Assembly: GCA_946804195.1 (NCBI GenBank)
Contig: CAMPEU010000001.1
Coordinates: 40,192-104,191, forward strand
Source of the DNA: an uncultured Candidatus Saccharibacteria bacterium
GTDB taxonomy: Bacteria > Patescibacteriota > Saccharimonadia > Saccharimonadales > Saccharimonadaceae
Reading direction: 5' to 3'
DNA: 64,000 bases
The translations under genes were made by a program, and so were the position numbers. This document shows positions 53,719-63,570 of the stretch, piece after piece. The first letter of the stretch is position 1. Every line of letters starts with the position of its first letter. The notes under the pieces are model-generated. The model saw only the letters and a program-made list of their open reading frames with translations. It was not told the origin of the DNA and did no database searches.

Positions 53719-54603
53719 CTATAGAACAGCGCTATTTTTTAGTATCTCTGCGTGATGAGCGGCAAGTTTTTTGGTAATTGGATTCGCGCCAGTAATTTTG
53801 CGACCGTCAATTTCGCAAACACTAGCCAAAAATGCCGAGGTGCCACAAATAAATACCTCATCAGCAATATATAACTCCGATAGATCCACCATTCGCTCCT
53901 GAACAGGTATACCCTCTTTCTCTGCGAATTCCAAAATAGCACGTCGATTAATGCCTTCCAGTAGATCACTACTGGTGTCAGGTGTAATCAACACACCATC
54001 ACGAACCATAAAGATATTTGCAGCAGCCAACTCACAAACGTGACCCGCTTGATCTAAGAATATGCAATCATCATAGCCAGCGTCCAATGCATCTTGATGC
54101 GCTAAAACTGAATTAACATACGCACCATTTACCTTAGCGCGTGAAGGAATACTGTTATCCGGAACACGTCGCCATTGGCTGGTTTTCAAACGTACATCAC
54201 TTGATTTGTGTATCGATACCGCCTTGTACATAAATGCGCTCAGTTGAGTATGAACATCCCTCGTGCGCGTGCCAGGCACCAAGGCATCCGCATGCAAAGT
54301 TGCTCGGACAAATGAAGGTTCTTTGGGGCCGTTTGCGTGAATCAAACCCTTGACGATAACACTAAATGCATCATACGTCAGATGATCTGGCCACTCTAAT
54401 CCTATAATCTTTGCCGATGAACGTAGGCGCTTATAATGCTCTTCTAAGCGAAATACCCGATAATCTTTGTCATCAGGCACTACATAGAACACAGTATAGA
54501 CACTCAAACCATACAATACTGCCGAGCTCGCAATTGATAAATTCGCGGACTCAAACGGTACCACCGTACCGTTTAGGTATGCGTGTTTGTATATCTTGGC
54601 CAT
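53719..54603 (-). CDS. Class IV aminotransferase (IlvE/D-amino-acid transaminase type)
   Basis: SRAKVNGAYVNSVLAHQDALDAGYDDCIFLDQAGHVCELAAANIFMVRDGVLITP. Confidence 0.88.
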   Translation of the reverse strand: MAKIYKHAYLNGTVVPFESANLSIASSAVLYGLSVYTVFYVVPDDKDYRVFRLEEHYKRLRSSAKIIGLEWPDHLTYDAFSVIVKGLIHANGPKEPSFVRATLHADALVPGTRTRDVHTQLSAFMYKAVSIHKSSDVRLKTSQWRRVPDNSIPSRAKVNGAYVNSVLAHQDALDAGYDDCIFLDQAGHVCELAAANIFMVRDGVLITPDTSSDLLEGINRRAILEFAEKEGIPVQERMVDLSELYIADEVFICGTSAFLASVCEIDGRKITGANPITKKLAAHHAEILKNSAVL

Positions 54604-54613
54604 TTTTATTCCC

Positions 54614-56128
54614 TCAAGTTAGATTGATATCTGGATAAATTGACTTCGTTGTTTCATCAAGCTCGTGCCGAAGTGCCGGAAATGGTACACCCTCTCGTGC
54701 GCTTAGCCTCTCAAGTGACCAAAAAACTCGTTCCGAAAAGCCCAAACCACATGCTGGCGGCATTGCGTATTCGAGCGCTTCAACATAATCTATGTCCATC
54801 ATCTGTGCCTCATCATCACCCTCGTCACGCAATTTTTGTTGTTCCAAAAAGCGATTGTACTGATCGACAGGATCATTCAGTTCAGAAAATGCCTTACACA
54901 TCTCGCTACCACCAAATACCAAATTAAACTGTTCCGTTAGTTGTGGATTCTCTGGTTGTACTTTGGCAAGAGGCTGCATGAATGTCGGGATATCAACCAA
55001 AAAGACCGGACCTGCAATCGTCTTGCGATGCTTTTTCCATAGCTTGTCCAGACTCCTCTGACGATTATCTTGTTTTTCTACCTCGAGGCCATGTTCTTTG
55101 AGCTTGCCAGCGATATCGTCTATCGTGGAGTCAAACACATCAATGCCAAATTCATTTTTCAAAACCTCTACAAAACTAATACGAGAAAAATGCTCACCAT
55201 CAGAACCAAAATCAACCGTTTTGCCATCAGCCAGTGTGAATTGGCGCTTACCCCACGTCTTGTCAACGATGTGGCGAATCATTTCCTCGGTCAAAGCCAT
55301 ACCCTTCTCCCAATCGGAATATGCCCAATACCATTCCATAGCAACGTGCTCGGGTAAATGTTCCTCGCTGTAATTTTCATTTCGAAAACGTGGACCAATA
55401 TCATAAACCTTTTCATATCCAGCGACCAACAAACGTTTGAGCGGTAGCTCGTGACTGATTCGCAAGTAAAAATCTTGATCAAGCGCATTCATATGCGTCA
55501 TAAAAGGTGTCGCATCGGCGCCCCCAGCGGTTGTCTCGAGAACAGGTATATTCACTTCTAAAAAGTCACGTTCGTTCAAAAAGTCACGCGTCGCCTGCCA
55601 GAAAGCGCTACGTCGAACGAAACGCTCTCGTACCTCGATATTCACATTCATGTCAACATAACGACGGCGAAGCCGTTGCTCTTTATCGCTTAGTTCCGTC
55701 GGTATTGGTCGCAAACTCTTTGTGAGTAAACGAAGTGTTCGGACGCCAACCGATATTTCGCCAGTCTTTGTTTTGAGTACCTCACCCGTTGCTTCGACAA
55801 AATCACCAGTATCCAATAGAGGTAATTGTTCCATGCCGACAACACTGTTCTTGGCGTCCATAGGTGCAACATCGGGTGCATGCAAAAATAACTGCACCTG
55901 CCCGCTCTGATCGCGAACAACGATAAAAGCTAACTTACCGAACTTGCGAAGTCCCATAATCCGTCCAGTAATCGTTACTGTCTGTCCTTGCAAGTCGTCA
56001 AATCTCTGCGTGACATCGTTCGCATTATGCGTACGGTGTGACTCAGCCGGATACGGATTGATACCAAGCTCTTTTAACTCGTCTAGTTTCCGTAACCGTT
56101 CATCACGATAGTCCTGAAGTGTTGCCAT
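54614..56128 (-). CDS. lysS: Lysyl-tRNA synthetase (class II)
   Basis: ITGRIMGLRKFGKLAFIVVRDQSGQVQLF; VYDIGPRFRNENYSEEHLPEHVAMEWYWAY; start taken as MATLQDYRDERL. Confidence 0.95.
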   Translation of the reverse strand: MATLQDYRDERLRKLDELKELGINPYPAESHRTHNANDVTQRFDDLQGQTVTITGRIMGLRKFGKLAFIVVRDQSGQVQLFLHAPDVAPMDAKNSVVGMEQLPLLDTGDFVEATGEVLKTKTGEISVGVRTLRLLTKSLRPIPTELSDKEQRLRRRYVDMNVNIEVRERFVRRSAFWQATRDFLNERDFLEVNIPVLETTAGGADATPFMTHMNALDQDFYLRISHELPLKRLLVAGYEKVYDIGPRFRNENYSEEHLPEHVAMEWYWAYSDWEKGMALTEEMIRHIVDKTWGKRQFTLADGKTVDFGSDGEHFSRISFVEVLKNEFGIDVFDSTIDDIAGKLKEHGLEVEKQDNRQRSLDKLWKKHRKTIAGPVFLVDIPTFMQPLAKVQPENPQLTEQFNLVFGGSEMCKAFSELNDPVDQYNRFLEQQKLRDEGDDEAQMMDIDYVEALEYAMPPACGLGFSERVFWSLERLSAREGVPFPALRHELDETTKSIYPDINLT

Positions 56129-56244
56129 ATACAAAAATTATACACTATCAGAGGTATTTTATGTATGCTGAAAAGCATAAGGGTATTGCAATTTTTTATA
56201 TAACGTGCTATAATTTTGCCATAAACGGAATTTAAAACAAAAAA

Positions 56245-57036
56245 ATGAAAACCGAAAAAGCACCACAAGAATCTCCACTAGAATCAACTGCCGCAGCTGT
56301 ATTTAACCCCTTCGAAGACGATGACGATCTAGCGCTACCGACACCAATAGAAGTAATGGACCTACACGATGTTAATCACCTCGTTGATGCATCCCTTCTC
56401 TACTTACATAACCCCAACAACACCGACGAGGACCAACGAGAATTTCACAAAAAGCAACTACTCGACTCCGCAACAGAACTTGCGAGTCACGTCCTATCAA
56501 AAAAATCTTGCGAAGAACTCAACATACAAGCGAAAATCTTGGATAATCAAAGCTTTAATCACCCCCCTATCCGAGAAGATGTTTTTCGCCTATCAGCCGC
56601 TGCCGAAATGTTACATAGCGACTCACTGAAAAAAGCATATGAAGCCGCAATACAAGAATTACCGAATCACCTGAGTATTGTTAAGCGTCGCAGTGAACGC
56701 GCGCTCGGACTCATTAGTTCTGGCCGAAGCGACTCATTCTTTCATGCATACGCCGAGGTTGAGCTCATGGACCATGGTAATGATACTGAGGGCCGTGAAG
56801 TTATGGCAAGCCATGCAAAGCGTTTCGTCGATGACGGTACTATCGACGAAGATACAGATTATAACAAGCTAGACATTAACGATGAAAAGCTGGAGCGTTT
56901 AGTTACTCCGGTCCCAACAAGTTTTGACGGTGAATATGGCACACACGACGAGCCTCGTGTCGAGTTCTACTTCAACAAAAAGAAGGCTGGACAAAGCGCC
57001 ATCAATGCAGTGAACAGAAAAAATACTTCTCGTTAA
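56245..57036 (+). CDS. Hypothetical cytoplasmic acidic/helical protein
   Basis: 263 aa, single gene with TATAAT-like -10 (gtgcTATAATttt); N-terminal FNPFEDDDD. Confidence 0.6.
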   Translation: MKTEKAPQESPLESTAAAVFNPFEDDDDLALPTPIEVMDLHDVNHLVDASLLYLHNPNNTDEDQREFHKKQLLDSATELASHVLSKKSCEELNIQAKILDNQSFNHPPIREDVFRLSAAAEMLHSDSLKKAYEAAIQELPNHLSIVKRRSERALGLISSGRSDSFFHAYAEVELMDHGNDTEGREVMASHAKRFVDDGTIDEDTDYNKLDINDEKLERLVTPVPTSFDGEYGTHDEPRVEFYFNKKKAGQSAINAVNRKNTSR

Positions 57037-57488
57037 CCGACTTTGACAACTTCGTACTTAATATCACCCTTTGGAGTGCTGATAACAACACTGTCACCAA
57101 CCTTTTTACCCATTACCGCTACGCCCATTGGCGACTTATCACTAATCTTACCCGCCATAGGATCAGCCTCGACAGGACCAACCAAATGGTACTCTACTGT
57201 CTTGCTGCCTGTCTTTAATTCAATTTTACTGCCCAGCTTTACCTTACTACTCTTGGTCGCAGAAATAATTGTTGCATTCAGATGGATGTCCTCAATTTCG
57301 GCAATTCGGCTCTCAACAAGCCCCTGCTCTTCACGCGCAGAATCATATTCGGCATTCTCGCTCAGGTCACCATATCCACGAGCATCAGCAATTTTATCAG
57401 CAATAGCACCTCGACGACCCTTTAATTCACCAAGCTCATTTTCGAGCTCTTTTTTACCGGTGTCCGTGATTTGAAATAATTTCTTCAT
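57033..57488 (-). CDS. greA: Transcription elongation factor GreA
   Basis: ITDTGKKELENELGELKGRRGAIADKIADARGYGDLSENAEYDSAREEQGLVESRI. Confidence 0.94.
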   Translation of the reverse strand: MKKLFQITDTGKKELENELGELKGRRGAIADKIADARGYGDLSENAEYDSAREEQGLVESRIAEIEDIHLNATIISATKSSKVKLGSKIELKTGSKTVEYHLVGPVEADPMAGKISDKSPMGVAVMGKKVGDSVVISTPKGDIKYEVVKVG

Positions 57489-57553
57489 ATTTATCCTTAT
57501 CCTTGATTTCAAAAAGTGCTGGTTGTTTTCAGCACAGTCCCTCCCTTATTTAA

Positions 57554-58801
57554 TTACCCCAGTTTAGCAAACAGCTCAGAACGTGTCAATTCAGTTGTTT
57601 CACCGCTATTCCTAGGGGTAAATTCATATTTTTCTGCCTCAATCAAACGATCACTGACTGTGATGCGATATGGTATCCCCATTAGTTCGCTATCTGCGAA
57701 TTTTGCACCAGGTCGCTCATCACGATCATCATAAAGCACTTCGATTCCGCTCGCCTTTAAATCCTCATAAAGCTCATCGGCGTGACGAATTGCATCATCT
57801 CCACCTATGCGTACCAGATATACGCGTGCTGGTGCGACAGCCTCTGGCCACACTAAGCCCTTGTCATCACTAAATAACTCAGCAACCACTCCCATGAGGC
57901 GACTCACCCCTATGCCGTAGCAGCCCATGATAATCGAACGACGCTCGCCCTGTTCGTTTACGTAATAAACATCGAGTGCATCAGTATATTTTGATTCTAA
58001 ATGAAAAGTATTACCAACCTCGACACCACGTTTTTCAACTAATTCACCCCTGTTTAAACCAAGTTTTGCTAGATTATCATCAGTCATGATCTCTTCGTTA
58101 ATGGCGATTTTTTTTGTCTCATCAACAAAAATCTTATCCTCGCCAACATCACTCAATGTTTGAAACTCGTCGCTGAACCTTGGGGTAAAAATACCGCCAT
58201 CCGCATATGTGCGATACGTTCGATCGCCTATGCCTAGACGCTCATATACCTTGTGATATGCCTCAACCGCACGTTCGTACATTTGCTCATGCTCTTCTTG
58301 TGAACGAGCAAAGCTATACATGTCTTTCATCAAAAACTCGCGACCACGTAACAACCCACTTTTTGCGCGTAGTTCATTGCGAAACTTGTTAGCGATTTGA
58401 TAGGTAAAAAACGGCAAATCCTTGTACGAATGAACGTAATTCCCAGAGGCATCAACGATTGGCTCTTCATGAGTCAAGCCAACACCTAGCTCGGCCCCAC
58501 TCGCAAGCTTTGTCTTGAACCAGTTATCAACCTTTGCATCATCCCAGCGATCCGTCTTTTCCCAAATGTCTCGTGGTTGCAATGTCGTCATTAATACTTC
58601 TTGCCCGCCGACCGTATTCATCTCTTCGCGGACAATATTTTTGATTTTTTCCAGAACGCGCAAACCGAGTGGCATGTACGCATAAACACCAGCCATCTCC
58701 TTGTGAATAAAACCCGCTTGAATCAAAAGTTGAGCGTTCCTGGCCGTCTCATCAGCGGGGACGTTTTTTGTCGTCTTTGTAAATAAATGACTGAGTCGCA
58801 T
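57554..58801 (-). CDS. proS: Prolyl-tRNA synthetase, short form without INS editing domain
   Basis: LLIQAGFIHKEMAGVYAYMPLGLRVLEKI; KFRNELRAKSGLLRGREFLMKDMYSF; GCYGIGVSRLMGVVAE; only 415 aa. Confidence 0.92.
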   Translation of the reverse strand: MRLSHLFTKTTKNVPADETARNAQLLIQAGFIHKEMAGVYAYMPLGLRVLEKIKNIVREEMNTVGGQEVLMTTLQPRDIWEKTDRWDDAKVDNWFKTKLASGAELGVGLTHEEPIVDASGNYVHSYKDLPFFTYQIANKFRNELRAKSGLLRGREFLMKDMYSFARSQEEHEQMYERAVEAYHKVYERLGIGDRTYRTYADGGIFTPRFSDEFQTLSDVGEDKIFVDETKKIAINEEIMTDDNLAKLGLNRGELVEKRGVEVGNTFHLESKYTDALDVYYVNEQGERRSIIMGCYGIGVSRLMGVVAELFSDDKGLVWPEAVAPARVYLVRIGGDDAIRHADELYEDLKASGIEVLYDDRDERPGAKFADSELMGIPYRITVSDRLIEAEKYEFTPRNSGETTELTRSELFAKLG

Positions 58802-58807
58802 ATCGTC

Positions 58808-59611
58808 TTAACCTCCAATGATAAATGGACTAATTAGTATAAAATACGCAACGGCATTCTTCATGCTGTGTACCAGTATGCCTGCCCATATATTCCCAGT
58901 GATGCTACGTAAGCCACACAAAAACATACTCAAAACAAACACATCGATCGCGACATTCCACTGCAGATGAACAAGTCCAAATAATAAACTCGTTGCGACA
59001 GCGGCCCATAGTGCCGGTACGTATGCCTTCAGTTTACCATATAGATATCCCCGAAAAAGTATCTCTTCGGCGAGCGGAGCAATAACAACAAGCGCCAAAA
59101 ACGTCAAAACATTATCAAACTGCGAACCAAACAGGCTAAAGCCGACATCCTGTGTCTCATTTGCAGAAAAACCTGGGAACCACGCAGCAATCAAAGCCGT
59201 GACGATCGTGACCGTCACTATATAGGCAATAAACGCTACGGGCGCAAGGCCAATATCAGTCCACGACATTAATCGCGCTAGGCCAACATCCTGTAGGCTT
59301 GTTACTTTGTGTTTAAACAAATAAGGTACGCCAGCAGCGATGATAAGCGAAAAGATATATACCATGGCCGTTACAACAAGCTGATAAGCCGTAGGACTCA
59401 AATACTGTTCGGGTGATATATGCATCCATTCGAGTAACGATGAAATTGCAGATGTTGCAAGAATACTCACGAGGAATGCGAACAACACCCACGCAGGAAG
59501 ATACGCTAAATACGACCATTGTGCTGGGCGTTTTTTGCTATCTTTAGAATGACGTTGTTTCCCGCGCAGTTTCTTGATGAAAGGCGACCTATCTAATAAT
59601 TTTTCCAACAT
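58808..59611 (-). CDS. CPBP-family intramembrane (Abi/Rce1-like) protease
   Basis: APLAEEILFRGYLYGKL and SLLFGLVHLQWN motifs; multi-TM. Confidence 0.88.
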   Translation of the reverse strand: MLEKLLDRSPFIKKLRGKQRHSKDSKKRPAQWSYLAYLPAWVLFAFLVSILATSAISSLLEWMHISPEQYLSPTAYQLVVTAMVYIFSLIIAAGVPYLFKHKVTSLQDVGLARLMSWTDIGLAPVAFIAYIVTVTIVTALIAAWFPGFSANETQDVGFSLFGSQFDNVLTFLALVVIAPLAEEILFRGYLYGKLKAYVPALWAAVATSLLFGLVHLQWNVAIDVFVLSMFLCGLRSITGNIWAGILVHSMKNAVAYFILISPFIIGG

Positions 59612-60728
59612 CCGCCACCGTCACAAGCACTACTAGTGCCATTAATATCAAGAATCCTGTTGCCTGAATCTTTTCTTCACGTTCCTTGGTTAACTTTTTC
59701 TTGAAAACTCTAAAGATAGTCATCGTAAACCAACGGCCACCATCCAATGCGGGTATAGGCAATACATTCATAACGGCAAGGGCGATGGATATAACAGAAA
59801 TAAGCATTACAAGCGTCGTGAGACCCGCTTGTTGTGCTGCGGGGAAAATAACTCCCAATATGCCAACCGGACCGGCGACACTGTCACCTGCTGCGGCAAC
59901 TTCATCACTACCCGCTTTGCGCTGTTCATCATTGCCTACGAGCTGTAATGCAACACCATTCACTAGATTACCGACCAAGCCACCAATACCCTTGAGCGTT
60001 TCCCAGGTCAGCTGACCTGCAGTACCAACGCCGACGATCGGTGCCGACCATGTTGAACGAGTCTGCGTAGGTTGCACGATACTTGCACCAAATAAGGTCT
60101 TGCCCTCATCCTTTAGCTTTACGTCCGTCGTAGCCTCACTACCATCACGCTTATATACGACCTCGACTTCTTGGCCCTTGTACTCACGCGTAAGGTCGAT
60201 AAATGCCTGAGTCGTCTTCACCTCTTGTCCAGCAAATCGCAGTATTGTATCGCGTGATTGCAATCCCGCCTGAGCAGCTGGAAAATCCGCACTAAGTGCA
60301 CCAAGTTGTACGGGCTGATAGTAGGTCTTTGTATCGCCTTCTACTGAAAACTGATTCGAAATCATTTGAGGTAAACCCGTAACAGCCAAAACAGTCAAAA
60401 GCACGGCCGCCGTTAGCCAGTTAATAAACACACCGGCAAGCAATATCTTGGTTTTGACCCAATAATTAGCCGCACCGTAATCACCTTTTTTATCAGCTTC
60501 GTCGTATTCTCCTTGTAGTTTGACGAATCCGCCCAGCGGTAGCCAGTTAATACTCAAGAGAATCTTATTTTTTAATTTTTTGCTCCAAGCTCGCGGAGGA
60601 AAACCAATACCAAATTCTTCGACAACAACATCATTACGTCTGGCAGAGATTGCATGACCTAGCTCGTGGACAACGACCAAAAACGTTAGCGCAAGCAGTC
60701 CTACGATCACGCCAAACACTATTTCCAT
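59589..60728 (-). CDS. rseP: Site-2 metalloprotease RseP/RasP
   Basis: VVHELGHAIS (HExxH), GFVKLQGE, PDZ, NVLPIPALDGGRW. Confidence 0.93.
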   Translation of the reverse strand: MEIVFGVIVGLLALTFLVVVHELGHAISARRNDVVVEEFGIGFPPRAWSKKLKNKILLSINWLPLGGFVKLQGEYDEADKKGDYGAANYWVKTKILLAGVFINWLTAAVLLTVLAVTGLPQMISNQFSVEGDTKTYYQPVQLGALSADFPAAQAGLQSRDTILRFAGQEVKTTQAFIDLTREYKGQEVEVVYKRDGSEATTDVKLKDEGKTLFGASIVQPTQTRSTWSAPIVGVGTAGQLTWETLKGIGGLVGNLVNGVALQLVGNDEQRKAGSDEVAAAGDSVAGPVGILGVIFPAAQQAGLTTLVMLISVISIALAVMNVLPIPALDGGRWFTMTIFRVFKKKLTKEREEKIQATGFLILMALVVLVTVADVGKIIR

Positions 60729-60729
60729 A

Positions 60730-61284
60730 CTAAACCTTCAACACGTCCTGTTCTTTGGTTTTAAACGCTGCATCAATCTTTTCCTGGTAATCAGAAACGA
60801 GCTTATCGATTGCTTTCTCAACCGCCTTCACATCATCTTCGGTGAGTTCCTTGCTCTCTTTTTTGCGCTTTGCTTCGTGCAACGCATCTTGCCGTGCTCC
60901 ACGCAAACCTATACGAGCTTCTTCTACTTTTTCACCTAGTTGTTTCACTAATTGGCGACGACGTTCTTCGGTCAGCGCTGGCACAGGTATGCGAACAATA
61001 CGGCCATCATCAGATGGATTAAATCCTAGTGATTGATCATTACGAATAGAAGTCGAAATAGCATCAATATTCGCTGGATCAAACGGTGTAATCTGTAGTA
61101 GTTGAGGTTCGGGGCATGTAACATTAGCGACTTGATTAAGTGGCATGATCGAACCGTATGCCTCAACCTTCACGTCATCCAGCATGCTAGGTTGCGCACG
61201 GCCCGTTTGGACCTTACGAAGCTCACTCTCGAAATGCTCAAGTGTGGCTTCCATCTTTAATTCATAAGTATCCGTATCAAACAT
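60730..61284 (-). CDS. frr: Ribosome recycling factor
   Basis: LEHFESELRKVQTGRAQPSMLDDVKVEAYGSIMPLNQVANV; RIPVPALTEERRRQLVKQL. Confidence 0.95.
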   Translation of the reverse strand: MFDTDTYELKMEATLEHFESELRKVQTGRAQPSMLDDVKVEAYGSIMPLNQVANVTCPEPQLLQITPFDPANIDAISTSIRNDQSLGFNPSDDGRIVRIPVPALTEERRRQLVKQLGEKVEEARIGLRGARQDALHEAKRKKESKELTEDDVKAVEKAIDKLVSDYQEKIDAAFKTKEQDVLKV

Positions 61285-61328
61285 ATCTTCATATATAGTA
61301 GCATGGAATGTTGATCAATTCGGTGGAA

Positions 61329-62426
61329 TTACTGACGCAAAAAGTCGAAAAATTCTGCCGCATCACGTCGTGCTTTCATCACGGCATATTTTGCCATAAC
61401 TGTTCTTACTTCCCTTTCCCGTTCCTCGATGATATCAACCGTCGCAGCTTCAACATCGTCCGCGCTAATATCCCCACCATGATAGATAGCAGCCAATTCT
61501 TTATCACGGTAATCCGTCAGCGACCTTTTGCGCATTCGACGCTCTTCCATCGAACTATAGCCCGTGACTCGTGAATTGCGCAGACTTGCAGCTACTTTAG
61601 CATCAGCCGGTTTTCCATAAGCGAGCAAGCCCCAATACATGTGCGCAAATGATCTCACTAAGTGGTCACGATAGGCATCAGTCGGTCGTTCTATCTTTAG
61701 CCAATCCGTCTGGTCTAACAACTTGGCCGCCGTACGTAGTGCAAAGCGCTGTTCATCGTTGTCCAGCGCAACGTCACTGTTCTTCTCGCCAATGCGAACT
61801 AATTCAGAATTAAAATCATCATGTTTGGGATCCCACCGTCGAGTTTTATGAAATGGGTCATAATTCAAGGTATACAAATCATCCAAGATAACCCTCGATT
61901 CACTACGATCAGGTTTTATGATGTTATAAAAATTATCTCGACCATTAACCTTCACGCCCCCGTCAAGCGCCACGGCTAAGGCATATCGCCCTCTCTCAAG
62001 GACAGATCTTCGTCCATCCTCATCGAGAACTAAATCAGATGTACCCCGAGCCGGATAAAGCGTTACCGCGTCTTTTTCGATTTTCGCTATCACCTTAGCA
62101 TCATCCTGAAAACTGGTATGAATTCTATCAAGCAAGGTAATCCCATCCTTTAATACTTCTTTTTGCCTCAACACAGATCCATCAGTTACCCTAGTATCAG
62201 TCATTACCAGGCGAGCAATAAATTTATCCAGCTCTGGAACGTCATCATCCAAGGCCTCAATATTACCAATTTGCTCTAGCGTCGCTATTTGATTATTTGT
62301 CTTGGCACGCTGATAACTACGATCAACACCATCCAAAACAGATCCAGCCCTAAGTTCGTCCCTTGCGTCGGTCAGAGCATCAAAAAACGGATTAAAAACT
62401 TGCGTTCGTTGTTCTATACTTTTCAT
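61329..62426 (-). CDS. Hypothetical cytoplasmic protein
   Basis: Start re-chosen at MKSIEQRTQVFNPFFDAL because GAGGAGG lies directly upstream. Confidence 0.65.
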   Translation of the reverse strand: MKSIEQRTQVFNPFFDALTDARDELRAGSVLDGVDRSYQRAKTNNQIATLEQIGNIEALDDDVPELDKFIARLVMTDTRVTDGSVLRQKEVLKDGITLLDRIHTSFQDDAKVIAKIEKDAVTLYPARGTSDLVLDEDGRRSVLERGRYALAVALDGGVKVNGRDNFYNIIKPDRSESRVILDDLYTLNYDPFHKTRRWDPKHDDFNSELVRIGEKNSDVALDNDEQRFALRTAAKLLDQTDWLKIERPTDAYRDHLVRSFAHMYWGLLAYGKPADAKVAASLRNSRVTGYSSMEERRMRKRSLTDYRDKELAAIYHGGDISADDVEAATVDIIEEREREVRTVMAKYAVMKARRDAAEFFDFLRQ

Positions 62427-62551
62427 AATTTTTTCCTCCTCATAACTATTCAATGACAACTAATATCATTACTAATGTTAGTCAACGTGGATTAAATTTA
62501 CCTGAGAATAAGCATAGATTCTTACATGAATGACAACACCCCTGAGGGCAC

Positions 62552-62580
62552 AAGAAAAACGACCCAAATAGGTCGCTCTC
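62552..62580 (-). terminator. Terminator-like hairpin downstream of the 271-aa gene
   Basis: Minus strand GCGACC-tatttg-GGTCGT followed by TTTTC. Confidence 0.6.
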
Positions 62581-62606
62581 CTCGAATAAACGAATCAACT
62601 ACTAAC

Positions 62607-63422
62607 TTACTCGGATGATGGAATTCTGTCCCAAATTTCTGATATCGTTCCTAGCGGCTTACCCGTAACCTTATTCATTACCCGTGCCTGGTAACCGTCC
62701 GTACTCCATTGTTCGCCGTTTGAATGAGGAACGTTCATATCTGATTTTTGGCCATAGCCCATCGCTTCAAGTCGCTGAATTCGTTCATTTGTCGCTTTAC
62801 TAATCTGCACCTTGCCCTGTGGGGTCACCCAGCTTATAACACCTTCATTGACATTATATTTTCCAATGGTATCAGTGAAATATGGATCATCATCTATGAG
62901 GTCTCTTGGCAAATCTTTGTGCAACACTGACTCACCGTTAGCATTTATCTCATCAGTCTCCCTGTTAATACCAACAAAGTCACCATCATCAAATGGGTTT
63001 GCTGTGACAAAGGTCTGTTCAATACCATCACTATCAATATACGTACTCTCCCGCATCTGAGCACCACTTTGTCTAGCGGCCCGATCGATAGCGAGTCGTG
63101 GCATAATATCGCTCATCTCAGTTGGATGCATACCGTTTCCGACTGCGACTAACCCGTTTTCATTCCGATGATATCCCTGTTCCTTTAAAGTTTTAATGAA
63201 ATCATCTTCAGCTAACGCAACGCTCCCTCTTCCGGGCTCGCCGTCACTGATCTGCACAATACCATTATTAATATTGAATTCCTTCGCACCCTTATTATAG
63301 GTATTCTCTTCTCGAGGATTCGTAGCAATACCGATAATAGCTCTTTCAACAGGAACGAGTACTAGATCTTCCGTTCCTTTTTGTTGTTCTGGGTTGTTTG
63401 TTGGCAAGTTATTGTGATTCAT
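62607..63422 (-). CDS. Hypothetical protein with internal duplication
   Basis: FNINNGIVQISDGEPGRGSVALAEDDFIKTLKEQGYH and YNVNEGVISWVTPQGKVQISKATNERIQRLEAMGYG repeats. Confidence 0.65.
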   Translation of the reverse strand: MNHNNLPTNNPEQQKGTEDLVLVPVERAIIGIATNPREENTYNKGAKEFNINNGIVQISDGEPGRGSVALAEDDFIKTLKEQGYHRNENGLVAVGNGMHPTEMSDIMPRLAIDRAARQSGAQMRESTYIDSDGIEQTFVTANPFDDGDFVGINRETDEINANGESVLHKDLPRDLIDDDPYFTDTIGKYNVNEGVISWVTPQGKVQISKATNERIQRLEAMGYGQKSDMNVPHSNGEQWSTDGYQARVMNKVTGKPLGTISEIWDRIPSSE

Positions 63423-63449
63423 ATATTTGTTTTCTTTTTTTATATCGTT

Positions 63450-63478
63450 ATTCTATCATGCTAATGCTTATTTGTCAA
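63450..63478 (-). promoter_or_regulatory. Sigma70-like promoter TTGACA-N17-TAGAAT
   Basis: Minus strand TTGACAaataagcattagcatgaTAGAAT upstream of gene start 63422. Confidence 0.65.
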
Positions 63479-63521
63479 TAACTCCCTACTGGCACATTTT
63501 AAGAATTACGAGTAAACATAC

Positions 63522-63549
63522 AAAAAGAGCCTCGCTTGAGGCTCTTTAT
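63522..63549 (-). terminator. Rho-independent terminator of tsf
   Basis: Minus strand AAGAGCCTC-aagc-GAGGCTCTT followed by TTTG. Confidence 0.85.
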
Positions 63550-63570
63550 AAATAATTTGCACCGATCGTT

